Assembly: GCA_003956705.1 (NCBI GenBank)
Contig: QZCP01000106.1
Location: 56,245-120,244, forward strand
Direction: 5' to 3'
DNA length: 64,000 bases
Source of the DNA: Brevipalpus yothersi
Lineage: Eukaryota > Arthropoda > Arachnida > Trombidiformes > Tenuipalpidae
Shown in pieces: positions 1-12,698 of the stretch; position 1 is the first letter of the stretch; each line of letters begins with the position of its first letter. The notes beneath the pieces are model-generated. The model was not told the DNA's origin, ran no database searches, and saw only the letters and a list, made by a program, of their open reading frames with translations. The position numbers and the translations under genes are program-made.

Positions 1-340
1 TTGAGCAAAATGTGCATACAAAATTATCATTACCTCCGAAAAATCCACCTCCACACATGAGCTTCTTCTTCTTCTTATTCAGATACTTTACCATGTTTTG
101 GCCCTATCCTTGCCCTGAAATTCTTGGGGGGAGGGAGGAGGATAGGTGGATATTAACCATTTTATCATCATGATTCAGATAAGTTGAAATTGAAGTTAGA
201 TGAGAGAGTTTCTTTCTTTATCACAGTCCGATTGATGCTGATTGCTCGCAATTTTCAAGTCTTTATTGTCTACATTTTTGGCGCCAATTTTTCAGCTTAT
301 TTGCCCTTAAATAATGTACTATTTATGATGATGAAGAGCT

Positions 341-369
341 TCTCTCTTTCTCTCTCTCTCTCTCCCTCT

Positions 370-433
<64 letters not shown>
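341..433. repeat. (CT)n microsatellite
   Basis: A nearly pure CT tract of about 90 bases, interrupted once by a short C-rich stretch near 362-376. It is one of the longest simple repeats in the window. Confidence 0.95.
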
Positions 434-434
<1 letters not shown>

Positions 435-3324
435 GTTTTATCCTCTGCAAGAGATTTTTTCAAAAATGTATTTCTTTTTTTAGTTAGTCTTTAGATTATT
501 TGAATATGGTATTGTGATTGCATGAAGCTTTACGCAGAACTATCCCTAGATTTTTCTCGTTTTTCATCTCCCCTTTTCCTACTAGTTTTCTGTGCTTGCT
601 TCCTGAGTTTTTCTCCTTTTGTTGATGCAGCTTCTCGCCGCAACTCACTCATCTCATCTCATCTCTCTTCTATCGCTTTCTCACTTTCGATTACTGTTCC
701 CATTGCTTCCTCCGTTTCTCGGTCTTTTAACTAATTCTTCCATTGTTTTATTTCTTATCCCTTTCCTTATTCTCATTCATCTTTTCACAATTATTGAATA
801 GCTATTCTATTTCGTGCTGCATGCTCTCTCATCTCTCTCCCTGTCCCTGTTCCCGTTTCTATCACTATCTCTATCTCTTACTTTCAAACTCATTAATTCA
901 TGAGAATGTTAGAGAAGAAACAATATTAATTTTATCGTGCAACTTGGCTGGTCCTTCATCATCACCTGAATGAATCTTTACTTTCTATCAAGTGTCCCAT
1001 CAGCATTTGACTTCATCCTCCTACACTCTTCGCGCTTCTTCCTCACAAGTTTCCATCTCACCACCGCCATCTACTACTCCATTGTCCACCGTAAAATAAA
1101 TTTTCTTCCCATCATCCATGCTCTCCAATATCCCTAAAATACTCTCCAATCCTTCACCGTGCTGAGCACCTATTAAAATTCGGGGGAGAATGGTCCATCT
1201 TTCATCCCTTTCCTGACATCTCATTCCTCCTCTTCATCCTCCTCCTATCTTTACCCTTCTCTCTCTCTTTCTCTCTTTCTTTCCTTCATTCTCTTTTAGA
1301 CTCTCCAAATTTCTAGTTGTCGGAATCCATTCCTTCTGTACCCTATCACTGTCGTTCTCTTCTTCTTCCTACCTTTTGTTGCTCCACAAAATTGTAATAT
1401 TTCACCCCTTCTTGTGAAGTAAACTAATTTAACCATCATATCGTATTCAAATTGTTCTAATTGATCAGAAATGCTGCCGCGAAAATCTCCTCCAAAATCC
1501 TGCCTTTATTCCTCTCCTCCTAAGTATGCCAAACGCGATTCTTTCTACTGGACAAATGAGCTCACCTAACTCACCATAATACTTTACTTTACTCTTGCCT
1601 TTCGTTCTTAACTCAGTTTGTTTTTTGTGTTCATGCGTTCATGAGTCTTATACAGACAGAGAGAGAGAAAGAGCCTCTCGAAATTTTGCTCATCTATTTA
1701 TTTATTGTGACATTGCTCTTCAGAATGCCCAGATTCCCACTCTCTCATGATCCCCAATCAAGGTTATGTCTTGTTCTTCTATCAAGTCCTTTATTGGATT
1801 TCTGATGCACCCTGTCTTATGAGATATTCCTTCTGGTCATCCACGAGGAAGACAGCATGATTACGAGATTTGCTCACACAAATCTCGTTCTGAATGTCAA
1901 CCATCATTCTAGTGAATATACAGTAGTCATTCTCATATCTAATAAATATGAATGTCTAATTTTTGTGTTTTTTATTGCCCTTGAATTAGAAAATTTTTGT
2001 CTTAATTGTTGATTAATTGTGAAATTATATCTTATGTTACTTATTTCTTTTTCTTATTTACTTTGAAGCTTGCTAGAAAATTTGTACTAGAGATTGGAAT
2101 GGAATTTGTTGCGAATTGGCGATTAAAGATCAAGTTGGCTTTCATTTTAGTTTCACCAATTATCACCTATCTGATTTCCTTCATTTCCTCAGGAATATTC
2201 TTGAATGAAGAACCCTATCATTATTTGCCCTCTGTATGTAATCCTAAACTCCCTCGCTCTATTTAATGGTGATGAAATCTTTTGTCTAATTTATCATGAG
2301 TTTTTTTGGGTGTAGGGTAGAATAAGATTCTGTTAGTGCATGTTCAGAATATTTCGAACATCATCATTTTCTTGATGAAAATTTAGCAAAGAGTTCCACT
2401 TCAATCTCATTTGTCTTTAAGCTTCGCGTTGAATTCCAAATTCCCCCAACCTTTTGTTTAACTTTGCCAAGTTATTAGAATTCTCACGGTAAAATATTAA
2501 TTCGTGTATTCCCACATCTTTTCTCTGATTTATCTACAATATTTGTGTCCCATATTTTTCAACAAATCAAACAAGTTTCATCAAACCTTATAAATTTCTC
2601 ATCTCTTTTTCCCTCATCTTTCCCACATCTTGTTATCAATCCTTCTTACCATATTACTCAATTTAGCATTCAAAACTCACAAATTCCTTATTTATGGAAA
2701 AGTATCCCTACAAAGTAAGCAGATTGTCATCTCTTTTGAAATGGTCTTCTGATTCAAATTTTCACTCCTTTCATTTTTTATATCTATCATCATCTCTCTC
2801 TTTTGGTTGAAAAAATTTCACTCTCCAAAACATCTTGGCTTTCTGAAATCACTATCCTATCATCGATACTATGCGATTCAAATCTGTTCCGGTTCTAATT
2901 CTGCCTCTGAACGAATTGATGGATCATCTTCTCATCATCTCTGATGCTCTCTAATCATCTCATGGTGTGGCCATGATGCAACCTGATCCTACTTTTCCTC
3001 TTCATACTATCATCTTTACCATCCACTCATCTGTGAATTTTCGTTCCCTATAATATGGTCATCTCTTCCGTGGACACACTCTTTGTATCTTATTGCACTC
3101 TGTTGTTTTGCTCTCTCAAATTTTAATCACACTCAAAATCCACCTACTATTCTTTGATCTAACGATTTTTACAAAATATCCTATCCAATGGCATTCATTA
3201 TCCATATATTTGATCATATTAAGTAGATAATCTTTAGGAACCTGCATTTTAGCTTCTCCTTTTCTTAGTAATGTTATTGCGATGACTATGGTTATTGTTA
3301 TGTTGATTCTGGTCAAACAATCTT

Positions 3325-3325
3325 C

Positions 3326-3362
<37 letters not shown>

Positions 3363-3370
3363 TTTCTCTC
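3325..3370. repeat. (CT)n microsatellite, imperfect
   Basis: A CT dinucleotide tract of about 45 bases, broken by two CTAT steps near its right end. Confidence 0.85.
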
Positions 3371-6300
3371 TTTTTATCATACATTTCATGACACCAACCA
3401 CAAGCATCTTTTATGATACAGCATAAGCACTTTTTTTCTCTATACTTATCATTCTTGGATCTAAATTAGCCTATTCTATCACCTTGGTCAGCAACAGTCA
3501 AGTCATCATAGAATCCAGATGCCCGGTGAGTTTTGTCTTCTTTTCTACGAAAAAAAATCATGTATCAATGTGTATACCAGATTTTCGAAACCAACATGCC
3601 GACCTGTAGGGCTGTATTTAAAAAGTTTTCATACCGTAGATAATGTATATTTACCACATTTTTTCAGGAAAGATTAGTGAAGGAATATTGAAATATGAAA
3701 GATAAAAATATTAGACTTTCACTATATTACAGTAGCCTTTTCATTCTACTTTCTCAAGGATAAAAGTAGAGAAAAGGTGAGCATCACCGGAATCTTTCTT
3801 TCCTCATGCTCCTTTTTCACTGTTGCCTACTATTATTATTATTGATCGATAATCTGGAAGCTTCCATATAAATTCGAGAGCGAATATCTTGAAAAGAATA
3901 GTAGTGTTATCAGTGAAATACTAGATCTTCTCGTAGTGTGAATAAAGGTTCCAGTATGAAGAGTAGCCTTTTACGATCTGGTTCTGGTTCATTTTTTCTC
4001 GTATACAGTCTCAACAACTGGGAGCAATTTTTTAGAGAGCAAAATTCTGGTATATATCGAATTATCTGCTCCTAAGTCGAGCTCGAATAAAATGAAATAG
4101 CCAAAAATTTTCTCGAGATCTTTGTCTTCCAACTATCTCTTCTTTCAACAGAATATCTCTTGAAATTTTTCTTCTTATCGAAAATCTTTTCATTTCTACT
4201 TTGATTTTGATCGTAAAAGCTAAAGGAAAATATGATCTTATCTTACATTCCTGTTCTTTTTCAGACTGAGATTCATTCTCCAATCAAGTATGGGAAATCA
4301 AGCTGGAAATGTGTTGCTTGACTCAAGAATTACATCAGCAAGTGGAAAGCAGCAAACTGATAAAAGCCAGGAAATAATCACAAAAGGTCAAGCGAGCCTG
4401 GAATCGAGATTCAGAAAATCTCTCGGTTCTAATACTCTGTCTAGATCCCATTTTGGCTCCATTCAGCCAGACCTTGAAAGAATCTATGGTTTCCCATGAG
4501 ATTGTGATCGAGCTAGAATCACTCATCTTGGCTCCAACTATGATCCCAGTATTGGTCATTGGAAGCATACAATCTTCATTCAACTACATTTCTCCCAACA
4601 TTGATGTACATTTGCACTCATTAACGGGAAGCTCCAAATCTATTTTTCTTTCTGATGGAAGATGGAGAGAGAGAGATAATATTTTCGACATCTCTCTTCG
4701 GTTGGCATATAGAAGAAATAATCTCTAATCTTGATATATGTTATCGGTGTTGATGGGTGCACAAAACGATTGTCTTTTCGAAGTTTTTTGGGGAACAATG
4801 AAAAAGCATCCAGACAGAATAGTTCTGAGCTTTCATCGAGATTTTCTACTTTTTCGATAAAAAATGTGAATTTATAGAACTGGTTTTGGTTAAAAAGATG
4901 GCGATTCGTTGAGATCTTGCTTCAGCTAAAACTGATTGAATTTTAAATGGACGAAAAATCTTTAAAAATCAGTGAACAGGTTCTGATGTTCTCTCACTGA
5001 TTTGTAATGATCGATATTCAAGTTGGACTGTTCCCACAAAGATTCATAAACCAGAGCTTCGAATGTCCCACTGTTTTCTTACTCACTGGCATCACCAAAG
5101 TAGAAATCATTATGGTTTCGAGCTAATCTCTTAAAGACAGATTCTCTTTACCACTGAAACCCTCACACTTGCACCTGAAGCCACATTCAAATGCAAATTC
5201 CCTGTTCCTGTCCCATTCTCATATCTTTTTCCTTCCTTTTTCCCTTCTCTTTCTCTCTCTATTCTTCGTACGAAAAATATTCAATCGGTAAATATAAATA
5301 TATTTATGCGTATATATATACATGTACTTCATCTCTTACAATCATGTGATTGAGAACATTGTAAAGCATGTTAGGTTTCTTATTATGATGATATACTTAT
5401 TGTTTGTTACGCTATATTAATTAATTAATAGAACTTAAATAACGAACGAAAGATCGAAGAGTCTGTACATGTATATGAAGAACCAAAAAAACGAATACAA
5501 TCACTCTGTTTGTTGTTAATCCTGATAGACTTCATTTTTCATTTAGATGCTCCTTCTATCGAGTTTTCTGATTTTTTTCCATCCAAATCATGGATACATC
5601 ATGTATATATGCATATATTCTGACAGTTTTCTGAACTTTGGTTGAGCTAAGACTCACAGACTTGTCAGAGGAAGTTCTATGGCGGATGCTGATCGATCGA
5701 TTCGGGTGTGATGAAAGTGAGTTTGCTCCATTCTGAGCCCCCAAAATTTGATCCTCCAAGAAAAAAGAGAAAACCTTATTCCAAGAATTTAATTTTTTTT
5801 CGGTTCTAATTCACTCAACTTAATTATACTGTTTGACTGACACATCACAAATCGTTCTGCAATCATCGTTGATACTATCGGTGAGTATTATTCTGTTTGA
5901 CATGAATTTCTCGGTTGTGATTCTAACGATGGTAGCGTAAAATGATTTTCACAGATCTATCCTGCTTCGCAACAAATCTTCTATTCAAAACATTATTATG
6001 TTTCAATCTGCCTCTGAATCAGCGTCAGTTGATATGGAATGTTACAAATTAGTTCATGAGTGCGTTCGTCATTCAGCAAATCCGACGAAATCGAGAATTA
6101 TGAGAGTATTTTTCATCATGACGGAGATAAATTTATTCAGTCTGAATTGCACCCATACAGACAAACAGAATGTCTCCATCTCTCTCTTGTTGTATTGGTT
6201 GACATTGATGAAAAATCGACAAGAATGTCATGTTTTCTTCTTGGAATTAAATCCATGAGCTATATATTGCTGATCATACTATTTCAGGTCTGGAGAGTGT

Positions 6301-7175
6301 CCAATTTGTTCTATCGCAGAAGTTCAGAGAATAGCTTTGCTTGGACCATTGAACTCATTTTTTCCCGACTGAAGATGAATGCTCAAGTAAACTTGAGCGT
6401 TCACCGAAAACATTTTAGAGTTTATGGTTTTGAATAGCAGAGAGAACATCAGGCAATAAAAATCGGCAAGCCTGAAAAACTCTGAATTGGTAATGTTTAG
6501 GAAGGGAACGTTTGTCAGACTGGTTCGTCGTTTTCTCTTTACATAGTGGTGTGGCACCGTTAAGCATCATCAGTAGAGGATGTATGTTCTACTATACATT
6601 TCTCTGAGGCTGAAAACTTTTTCAAATCTGTTCATGATGCTGTAGAAGAATTGTCATGTGTCCATGTTTCGGACTTAGAATTATCTACAAGATCTCCTTG
6701 GAACACGTTCTGCAGCCAACCTAATGTGAAGCAATGGTAGACGCAAGTCACAACTTCGATCAGGTTCTATAGACACTCGGAGACATTCGAGTTCAAGGTT
6801 GCACTCATGCATTCTCACCATTTCTTGGGACGATAAAGTGTATAAGAATAATCATGAAGAAGAAGAATGATGATGATATTAGTTTTTTTTCTTCAACTCT
6901 TCTCTCCCTCGTGGCTGCTCTCTTTGTAGAGAAGATTCTTTTCACATGAAGGAGAAAAAGCCGGGGGAAAGAGAGGCTTTACTACCGAAAAAGAGAAAGA
7001 GAGAGAGAGAGAGAAAAAGAAAGAGATCATACGATATCATCATGTAACCACGTGAACAGAGAGATGAAAGCCCCAGGCTTCCAGAGAATTTTTCTCTGGA
7101 AGAAGGCTGGCAGTAACACGTTGGAAGCACGCAACCGGGCAGCGAACAGGGAGAAAGGAGGAGAGAGCGGCAGGG

Positions 7176-7201
7176 AGGAGAGAGAGAGAGAGAGAGAGAG
7201 A
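7176..7201. repeat. (GA)n microsatellite
   Basis: A short GA tract in a purine-rich stretch (6990-7201), about 170 bases before the inferred splice donor of the desaturase leader exon. Confidence 0.8.
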
Positions 7202-7370
7202 AAATCTCGATAGAAATACAGATGAAGAGGGATCTGTTGGAAGATGATGATTGTGGATACAATCATGTATTAATTGGTAACACATTATATCACATAGTGT
7301 AGTGTGTGTAGTGTTTGAATTCGAAAAGACTTACATTCTGTTCAATACATGATCAGTCGCCTGATTTTCG

Positions 7371-7621
7371 GTGAGTAGGGTGATATCTTCTCTGGATCAT
7401 CAGTTTTTTTCTTCCTCATCAATTGAACATCCTTATCGATTCCAGTACAAAATTGAATGGGAGATGTCAGTTGTTCGCCAGTAGTGCTCTTCGGAATACT
7501 CGTAAAATATTATATCATGATACTCGAGATATTTTGAGCTATATTTTATCCGTATTATTTTCCTCAAATATCCTATTTCTTACATCGTTCACATTTTCAT
7601 CTCGTTTACAGAAGTACAACA
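7371..7621 (+). other. Inferred 5'-UTR intron of the desaturase gene
   Basis: A donor-like GTGAGT begins at 7371 and a pyrimidine-rich acceptor ending in TTTACAG lies at 7615-7621, upstream of the desaturase ATG at 7769. This would leave a 147-nt leader segment (7622-7768) before the start codon. The splice is inferred from sequence only. The transcription start is not visible. Confidence 0.35.
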
Positions 7622-7768
7622 CCGAAGACAATCAAACGAATATTAAAAGCTACAAAAAATTATCTACCCAAAACGAAAAGTTCTTCCTCAAAGTTTCAAA
7701 GTTTTCCATCTTCTACTTTCGATTGGACAAATCTTAAATCAAGACAAAAAAGTCAACCATACATCACA

Positions 7769-10417
7769 ATGACTCCGAGACCAAGAGATCAGCAACATCT
7801 CATGAGTGATGAGTATTTGGTGTCCACACCATTAGAAACAAGTAAAGTGGAGTACAAGCCATTGGAAAATATTGTCTGGTTCAATGTGTTCTGGTTTATC
7901 GGATTACACATTGCCGCATTCTATGGATTGTATTTATCAGTATTCCAAGCTAAATGGACTACTCTTTTTTTCGGTAAGTCTTTGGGTAACCCAGCACCAA
8001 CCCATTCTGTTTCCCCTTTCCTTTACCAAGTTTGGCAAAGTTTTTTTGTCTTCACGTTCATGAGCCATTGTTCAAACTGATTGAATCGCTTCATGCGTAA
8101 GTGTGATGAGAATGAAAGCATAACTTTGCTCTATGACTAGTTACTCAAAATATGGTTTTCATCTCGCTCATATACACACAAAGCAATCAATTTCATGGAC
8201 GTAATAGAAGAAGCATTCAGAATTAGGTTTTTTTCTCTCTCCCTTTCTCTTTCTCCCTGTTCATGGGAGAATAGATAGTTTCAGTAGATATAAGTTAGAT
8301 TCATCTCACTTTTTTTTCTCACATACATGTATGAATTTATATGGAAGGGGAATCAAAACTATCGTTCTCGTCTATTTATTGGTCATTCAGAGTAAAAAGT
8401 GTAAAAAAGTTCACTCGATTGATAAGGAGAATAAGAATCGGGAGTTGATGTCGCTATCAAACTGATTGACTCTTAGATTAGTAAAACTATTCGATAATTT
8501 GAAACGCATATCAGTTTTCAAATTTTTCTCTATGTCAAAAGTATGCTGATACAGCTGTTTAGAGATTGGTGAAAATTATCCGTAATGATTACTTTTTGTA
8601 CTCTCGGTTTACAAAATCTATCATTATAATCAAATGATTCAGTAGCTTAAATCGGATAGGCTCGTTCAGGAGCGAATCAGCTTTTGCAGAACATTAATGT
8701 AGATGAATGTATCTTTTACTGACTCTTTGTGGAGAGAATAGACAAAAGAGAGAGAGAGAGCGAAATTTTGGGGTTCTCTTCCTCTTAAGGCTGAGAGTAT
8801 CGCACAAATTCTAGAATAAACCTTTTTTTGATGGACCAGCATAGGGAAGCGGGAGAGAAAATTTTCGGTTTTTTCTTCCTCCTAGAGATTAGAGTATTGC
8901 ACAGGTTCTAGAATGAATCAATCTAACACGCTATTGAAGAAGGAGGTCTCAGCCTCTATCGGTTGGTTTTCCTCTTGAAAAATTGCTTGAAAATTGCTCA
9001 ACTCATTTCTGGAGAATACATGATCATTAAATTCGCATCTTTTGATGGAAAGCTTGAAAACCTGATGTTAGATTGTATCAGTTTATTTGCTGGTTTTTAA
9101 GGTTTCGTAATGATTCAGGGAATAATATCATATGAATAAGAATATGAATCGATATGAATCAAATCTGATTTTTTCTCTTTTTCCGCATTCCTCTTAAAAT
9201 ATTAATTTCATTTGCAAAATTCGAAAGAATCTCACATACTAGTCTTGACCATTCGTTCATTTAATTTTTGGATCGCAAAATTTCTCCAACTGTTGCCATC
9301 ACTGGTCATTCTTTGCTATGCTGTCGATTGAAATCCATTAGTTATGCATATCATACTTTGCTATTGGACATTGAATTAATTATGGTCTTTGCAAACAGAT
9401 TTGTCATTAGCAATTCAACCGTTTCCTTCAAGGTAAACATTTCCATCATTCCAAACCAGTCAAGTGTTTCATGGAAATTTTTCTCAAAAAACTTTTTGAG
9501 CATATTTTACACCATTTTAGGCTCTAAAATTTTTTCTTGCACAAATAGTTACCATAAGATTTATAAATTATTTCTTATTTTTTACAGCTTTTTTCCTCTA
9601 CAAATTATCACTTTTTGGAATCACGGCAGGAGTTCATCGCCTATGGTCTCATAGAGCTTACAAAGCGGTCTTCGGTCTCAGGGTATTCCTTTCCTGTTGC
9701 AATTCTCTAGCTTATCAAAATTCTATTTTCGAATGGGCTCGAGACCATCGAGTCCACCACAAGTACACCGAAACTGATGCGGATCCAGTTAACTCAGCAC
9801 GTGGATTCTTTTTCTCTCATTGTGGATGGCTTATGTGTCGAAAGCATCCAGATGTTAAGAATATTGGTGGAAAAGTTGATGTGTCAGATATAATCAATGA
9901 TCCTGTGGTATACTTCCAACACAAGTTCTACATTCCGAATGTACTAGTTTTCGCAATATTCTTGCCAACAATTATTCCATGGTTAGCTTGGGGAGAAAGT
10001 CTATGGGTTGCCTATTGGATTTGTGTACCACTCCGATATCTTCTAGGACTTCATGCAACTTGGTTTGTCAATTCTGCTGCTCACATGTGGGGATATCGTC
10101 CATATGATACCAATATTGCACCAGTTGAAAATATAACTGTATCTGCTTTGACTCTCGGTGAAGGCTATCACAATTTTCATCATACCTTTCCATGGGACTA
10201 TTCCACTAGTGAATGGGGTTGGTCAATCAATCTGACCACAATGATTTTGGACCAATTTGCCAAGCTTGGATGGATTTATGATGTGAAGAAAGTGTCAAAG
10301 GAAATGATTATCAATCGTATGAAGCGAACCGGAAATGAGAATGTTCATCCCAATCATGGTAAACTCAATGGGAATGCTAATGGTCACAGTAATGGAATAA
10401 GTAATCACCAAGACTAA
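7769..10417 (+). CDS. Desat1: Acyl-CoA delta-9 desaturase (stearoyl-CoA desaturase type), two coding exons
   Basis: The enzyme puts a cis double bond into the acyl chain of fatty acyl-CoA in the ER membrane, using oxygen and electrons from cytochrome b5. Exons 7769-7973 and 9588-10417 are joined in phase by a GT-AG intron and give 344 aa, the usual length for arthropod desaturases without an N-terminal extension. All three di-iron histidine boxes are visible: HRLWSH at the start of exon 2, HRVHH about 37 residues later and HNFHH near 10170-10184. The context GITAGVHRLWSHRAYKA is typical of the delta-9 family. Hydrophobic pairs lie before the first box and between the second and third. The tail is Asn/Gly-rich and hydrophilic. 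The 1.6 kb intron carries one copy of a dispersed repeat. The start is the first ATG of the open exon. Regiospecificity and chain length cannot be told from sequence. Confidence 0.95.
8711..9107. repeat. Dispersed repeat, copy A, with internal duplication
   Basis: This segment in the desaturase intron matches 14431-14697 over most of its length. Shared blocks include CTGACTCTTTGTGG, a GAGA tract, AATTTTCGGTT, GTTCTAGAA and TATCAGTTTATTTGCTG. In copy A the part from the GAGA tract to the TTCTAGAA block occurs twice, at about 8750-8823 and 8849-8922. I see no coding capacity and no clear tRNA-like promoter boxes. Confidence 0.75.
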
Positions 10418-11600
10418 AGTGTGATGATATGTTTATATTTTCTTCGATAATGTTATCATAAATTCCATTTCCTTCTGATCAATTAGGCTAAAACCCTAAC
10501 CTATTACCTTAAAGTCTACATCTTGACAATATTTCATTGATTGGGCACCAAAATTAGGTAGGAAACTAGAGCAGAACATTGTTCATATTTACAAAATCTG
10601 AGCTGACAAAAGAAATGTGTAATCTATTGATAACTCTACTGATTGACTCACAAATTTTGAAATGTCAATGGCTAGAAAAAATGTGATTTTTGCACGAATG
10701 TTGAACATTCTTCTCTCTCGATCAAATAAACTCTTACATCTTTCCACTCTGAAATTGTTTGCAATCCTCATTAGTTCAACAATTCGGATACAATCTTGTT
10801 CCATATTTTCCAGAGTCTTTGTAGATATCCAGTTACGGTGGGTTCTCTTTTCCTAAAACAGACCTTTTTCCACATAGGTAAGCGTATTCGAGAAAATTCC
10901 TCAATTTTCAATCTGAATCTTCTTCTCATAAACGCGAAGAAAAATTCGTGTCTAATTCAAAAAATGAACGTGAAGTAACTTTTTCGGTGCATTAGAGAGT
11001 TCTCATGGAATGTACTTGTTCATTGATGAATGATTCTTTTTTCTTGATTGGGAAAAAGGGTTGACATCCAGTATTGTCGCTCCTGACAACTACAGCAGTT
11101 AATAATCTCATTTTTCCACAAAAAAACCACCTAAGTGCAATCATATCAATTCAATGTCAGATGAACAATTGGCAAGAGAATTTTCTTTCCCAATCGTTTG
11201 CCACATATATATTCTCCTCTCAAAAACTTTCGATTTCATGACAGTTTTCAAACAAATTGTTCCAATCAATTCATGATACTCTCAATCAGACTATCCCACA
11301 TGAAATTCTCACTCACCCATTATTGGAACATTGAAACAAACAAATCTTCCAATCATGTAGCCATCATCATGACCATCGAAGAAATTCATTTCGAGAGTTC
11401 ATTCACAATATGTTAAGCTGCAAAAATGGCGCGTTCAAGTGAGCATGGCAAATGTTTTGATAATTTTTTTTCATAAGAAAAAGTGTTGAGAAGCGATTCT
11501 TGTTTAGTATTTTAAATGCCGGCTTAAAGTTTGACTTCTTTTTTATTTGGTGATTAATTTTGGAATATACGGATGATTGGTATGTCATATTGGAATTAGA
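10418..11600. other. Intergenic spacer between desaturase and ZCCHC10
   Basis: No gene is visible. An AATAAA at 10725-10730, about 310 bases past the desaturase stop, is a possible polyadenylation signal. An AAAATGGCG motif at 11423-11431 lies about 170 bases before the ZCCHC10 start codon and may mark its promoter or leader. Confidence 0.5.
10725..10730 (+). terminator. Possible polyadenylation signal of the desaturase gene
   Basis: A canonical AATAAA in the first few hundred bases after the desaturase stop codon. The cleavage site was not identified. Confidence 0.35.
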
Positions 11601-12323
<723 letters not shown>

Positions 12324-12383
12324 TCATCATTTTCGTGTGGATGAAATCGATGCAAAGTGAACGATAAGGAAGTAGAGAATAAT

Positions 12384-12389
12384 AATAAA
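12384..12389 (+). terminator. Polyadenylation signal of ZCCHC10
   Basis: AATAAA, about 60 bases after the ZCCHC10 stop codon, in the 375-base gap shared with the convergent UBR7 gene. Confidence 0.55.
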
Positions 12390-12698
12390 CAAATTTTTGC
12401 GTGTATATACTTAATTTTAATAATGGAATCAATAAGAGAATCATGCTAGAGACCGAATTTGACACTACCTCTCCAGTTTCTAGTATGTAAGATGATAAAA
12501 ATTCTAATGACTGAGAAAAAGCAACTTGTAATGCGAACAATCAAGATTAAGCCAACACAGCTCTCTCATTTGTCAAAGTCTTGGTGAGATGGTGAAAATA
12601 GGAATTTCGAAGAGCTTATTTGAGTTGATTCAGTGAAAAAAGTTTACTGGTCATGAATAAGGGTCAATGGGCAACGCGTTGTTCATGGTCTACGGTCT

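Larger units (their letters stand above)
1..7300. other. Intergenic region without a supportable gene
   Basis: I see no conserved coding exon on either strand. The stretch is AT-rich and pyrimidine-rich, with a long CT microsatellite near 341-433, a CT tract near 3325-3370 and GA tracts near 6990-7020 and 7176-7201. Open frames here are short, mostly start at non-ATG codons and often run through the microsatellites. One modest open frame at 4290-4499 is discussed in the findings. An AAGATGGCGA motif lies at 4895-4904, but no gene can be attached to it. Confidence 0.6.

Noticed and set aside
5290..5310. Near-identical ATAAATATAAATATATTT strings at about 5290 and 30310
   Set aside because: Low-complexity AT sequence with no shared flanks; likely chance rather than a repeat family.
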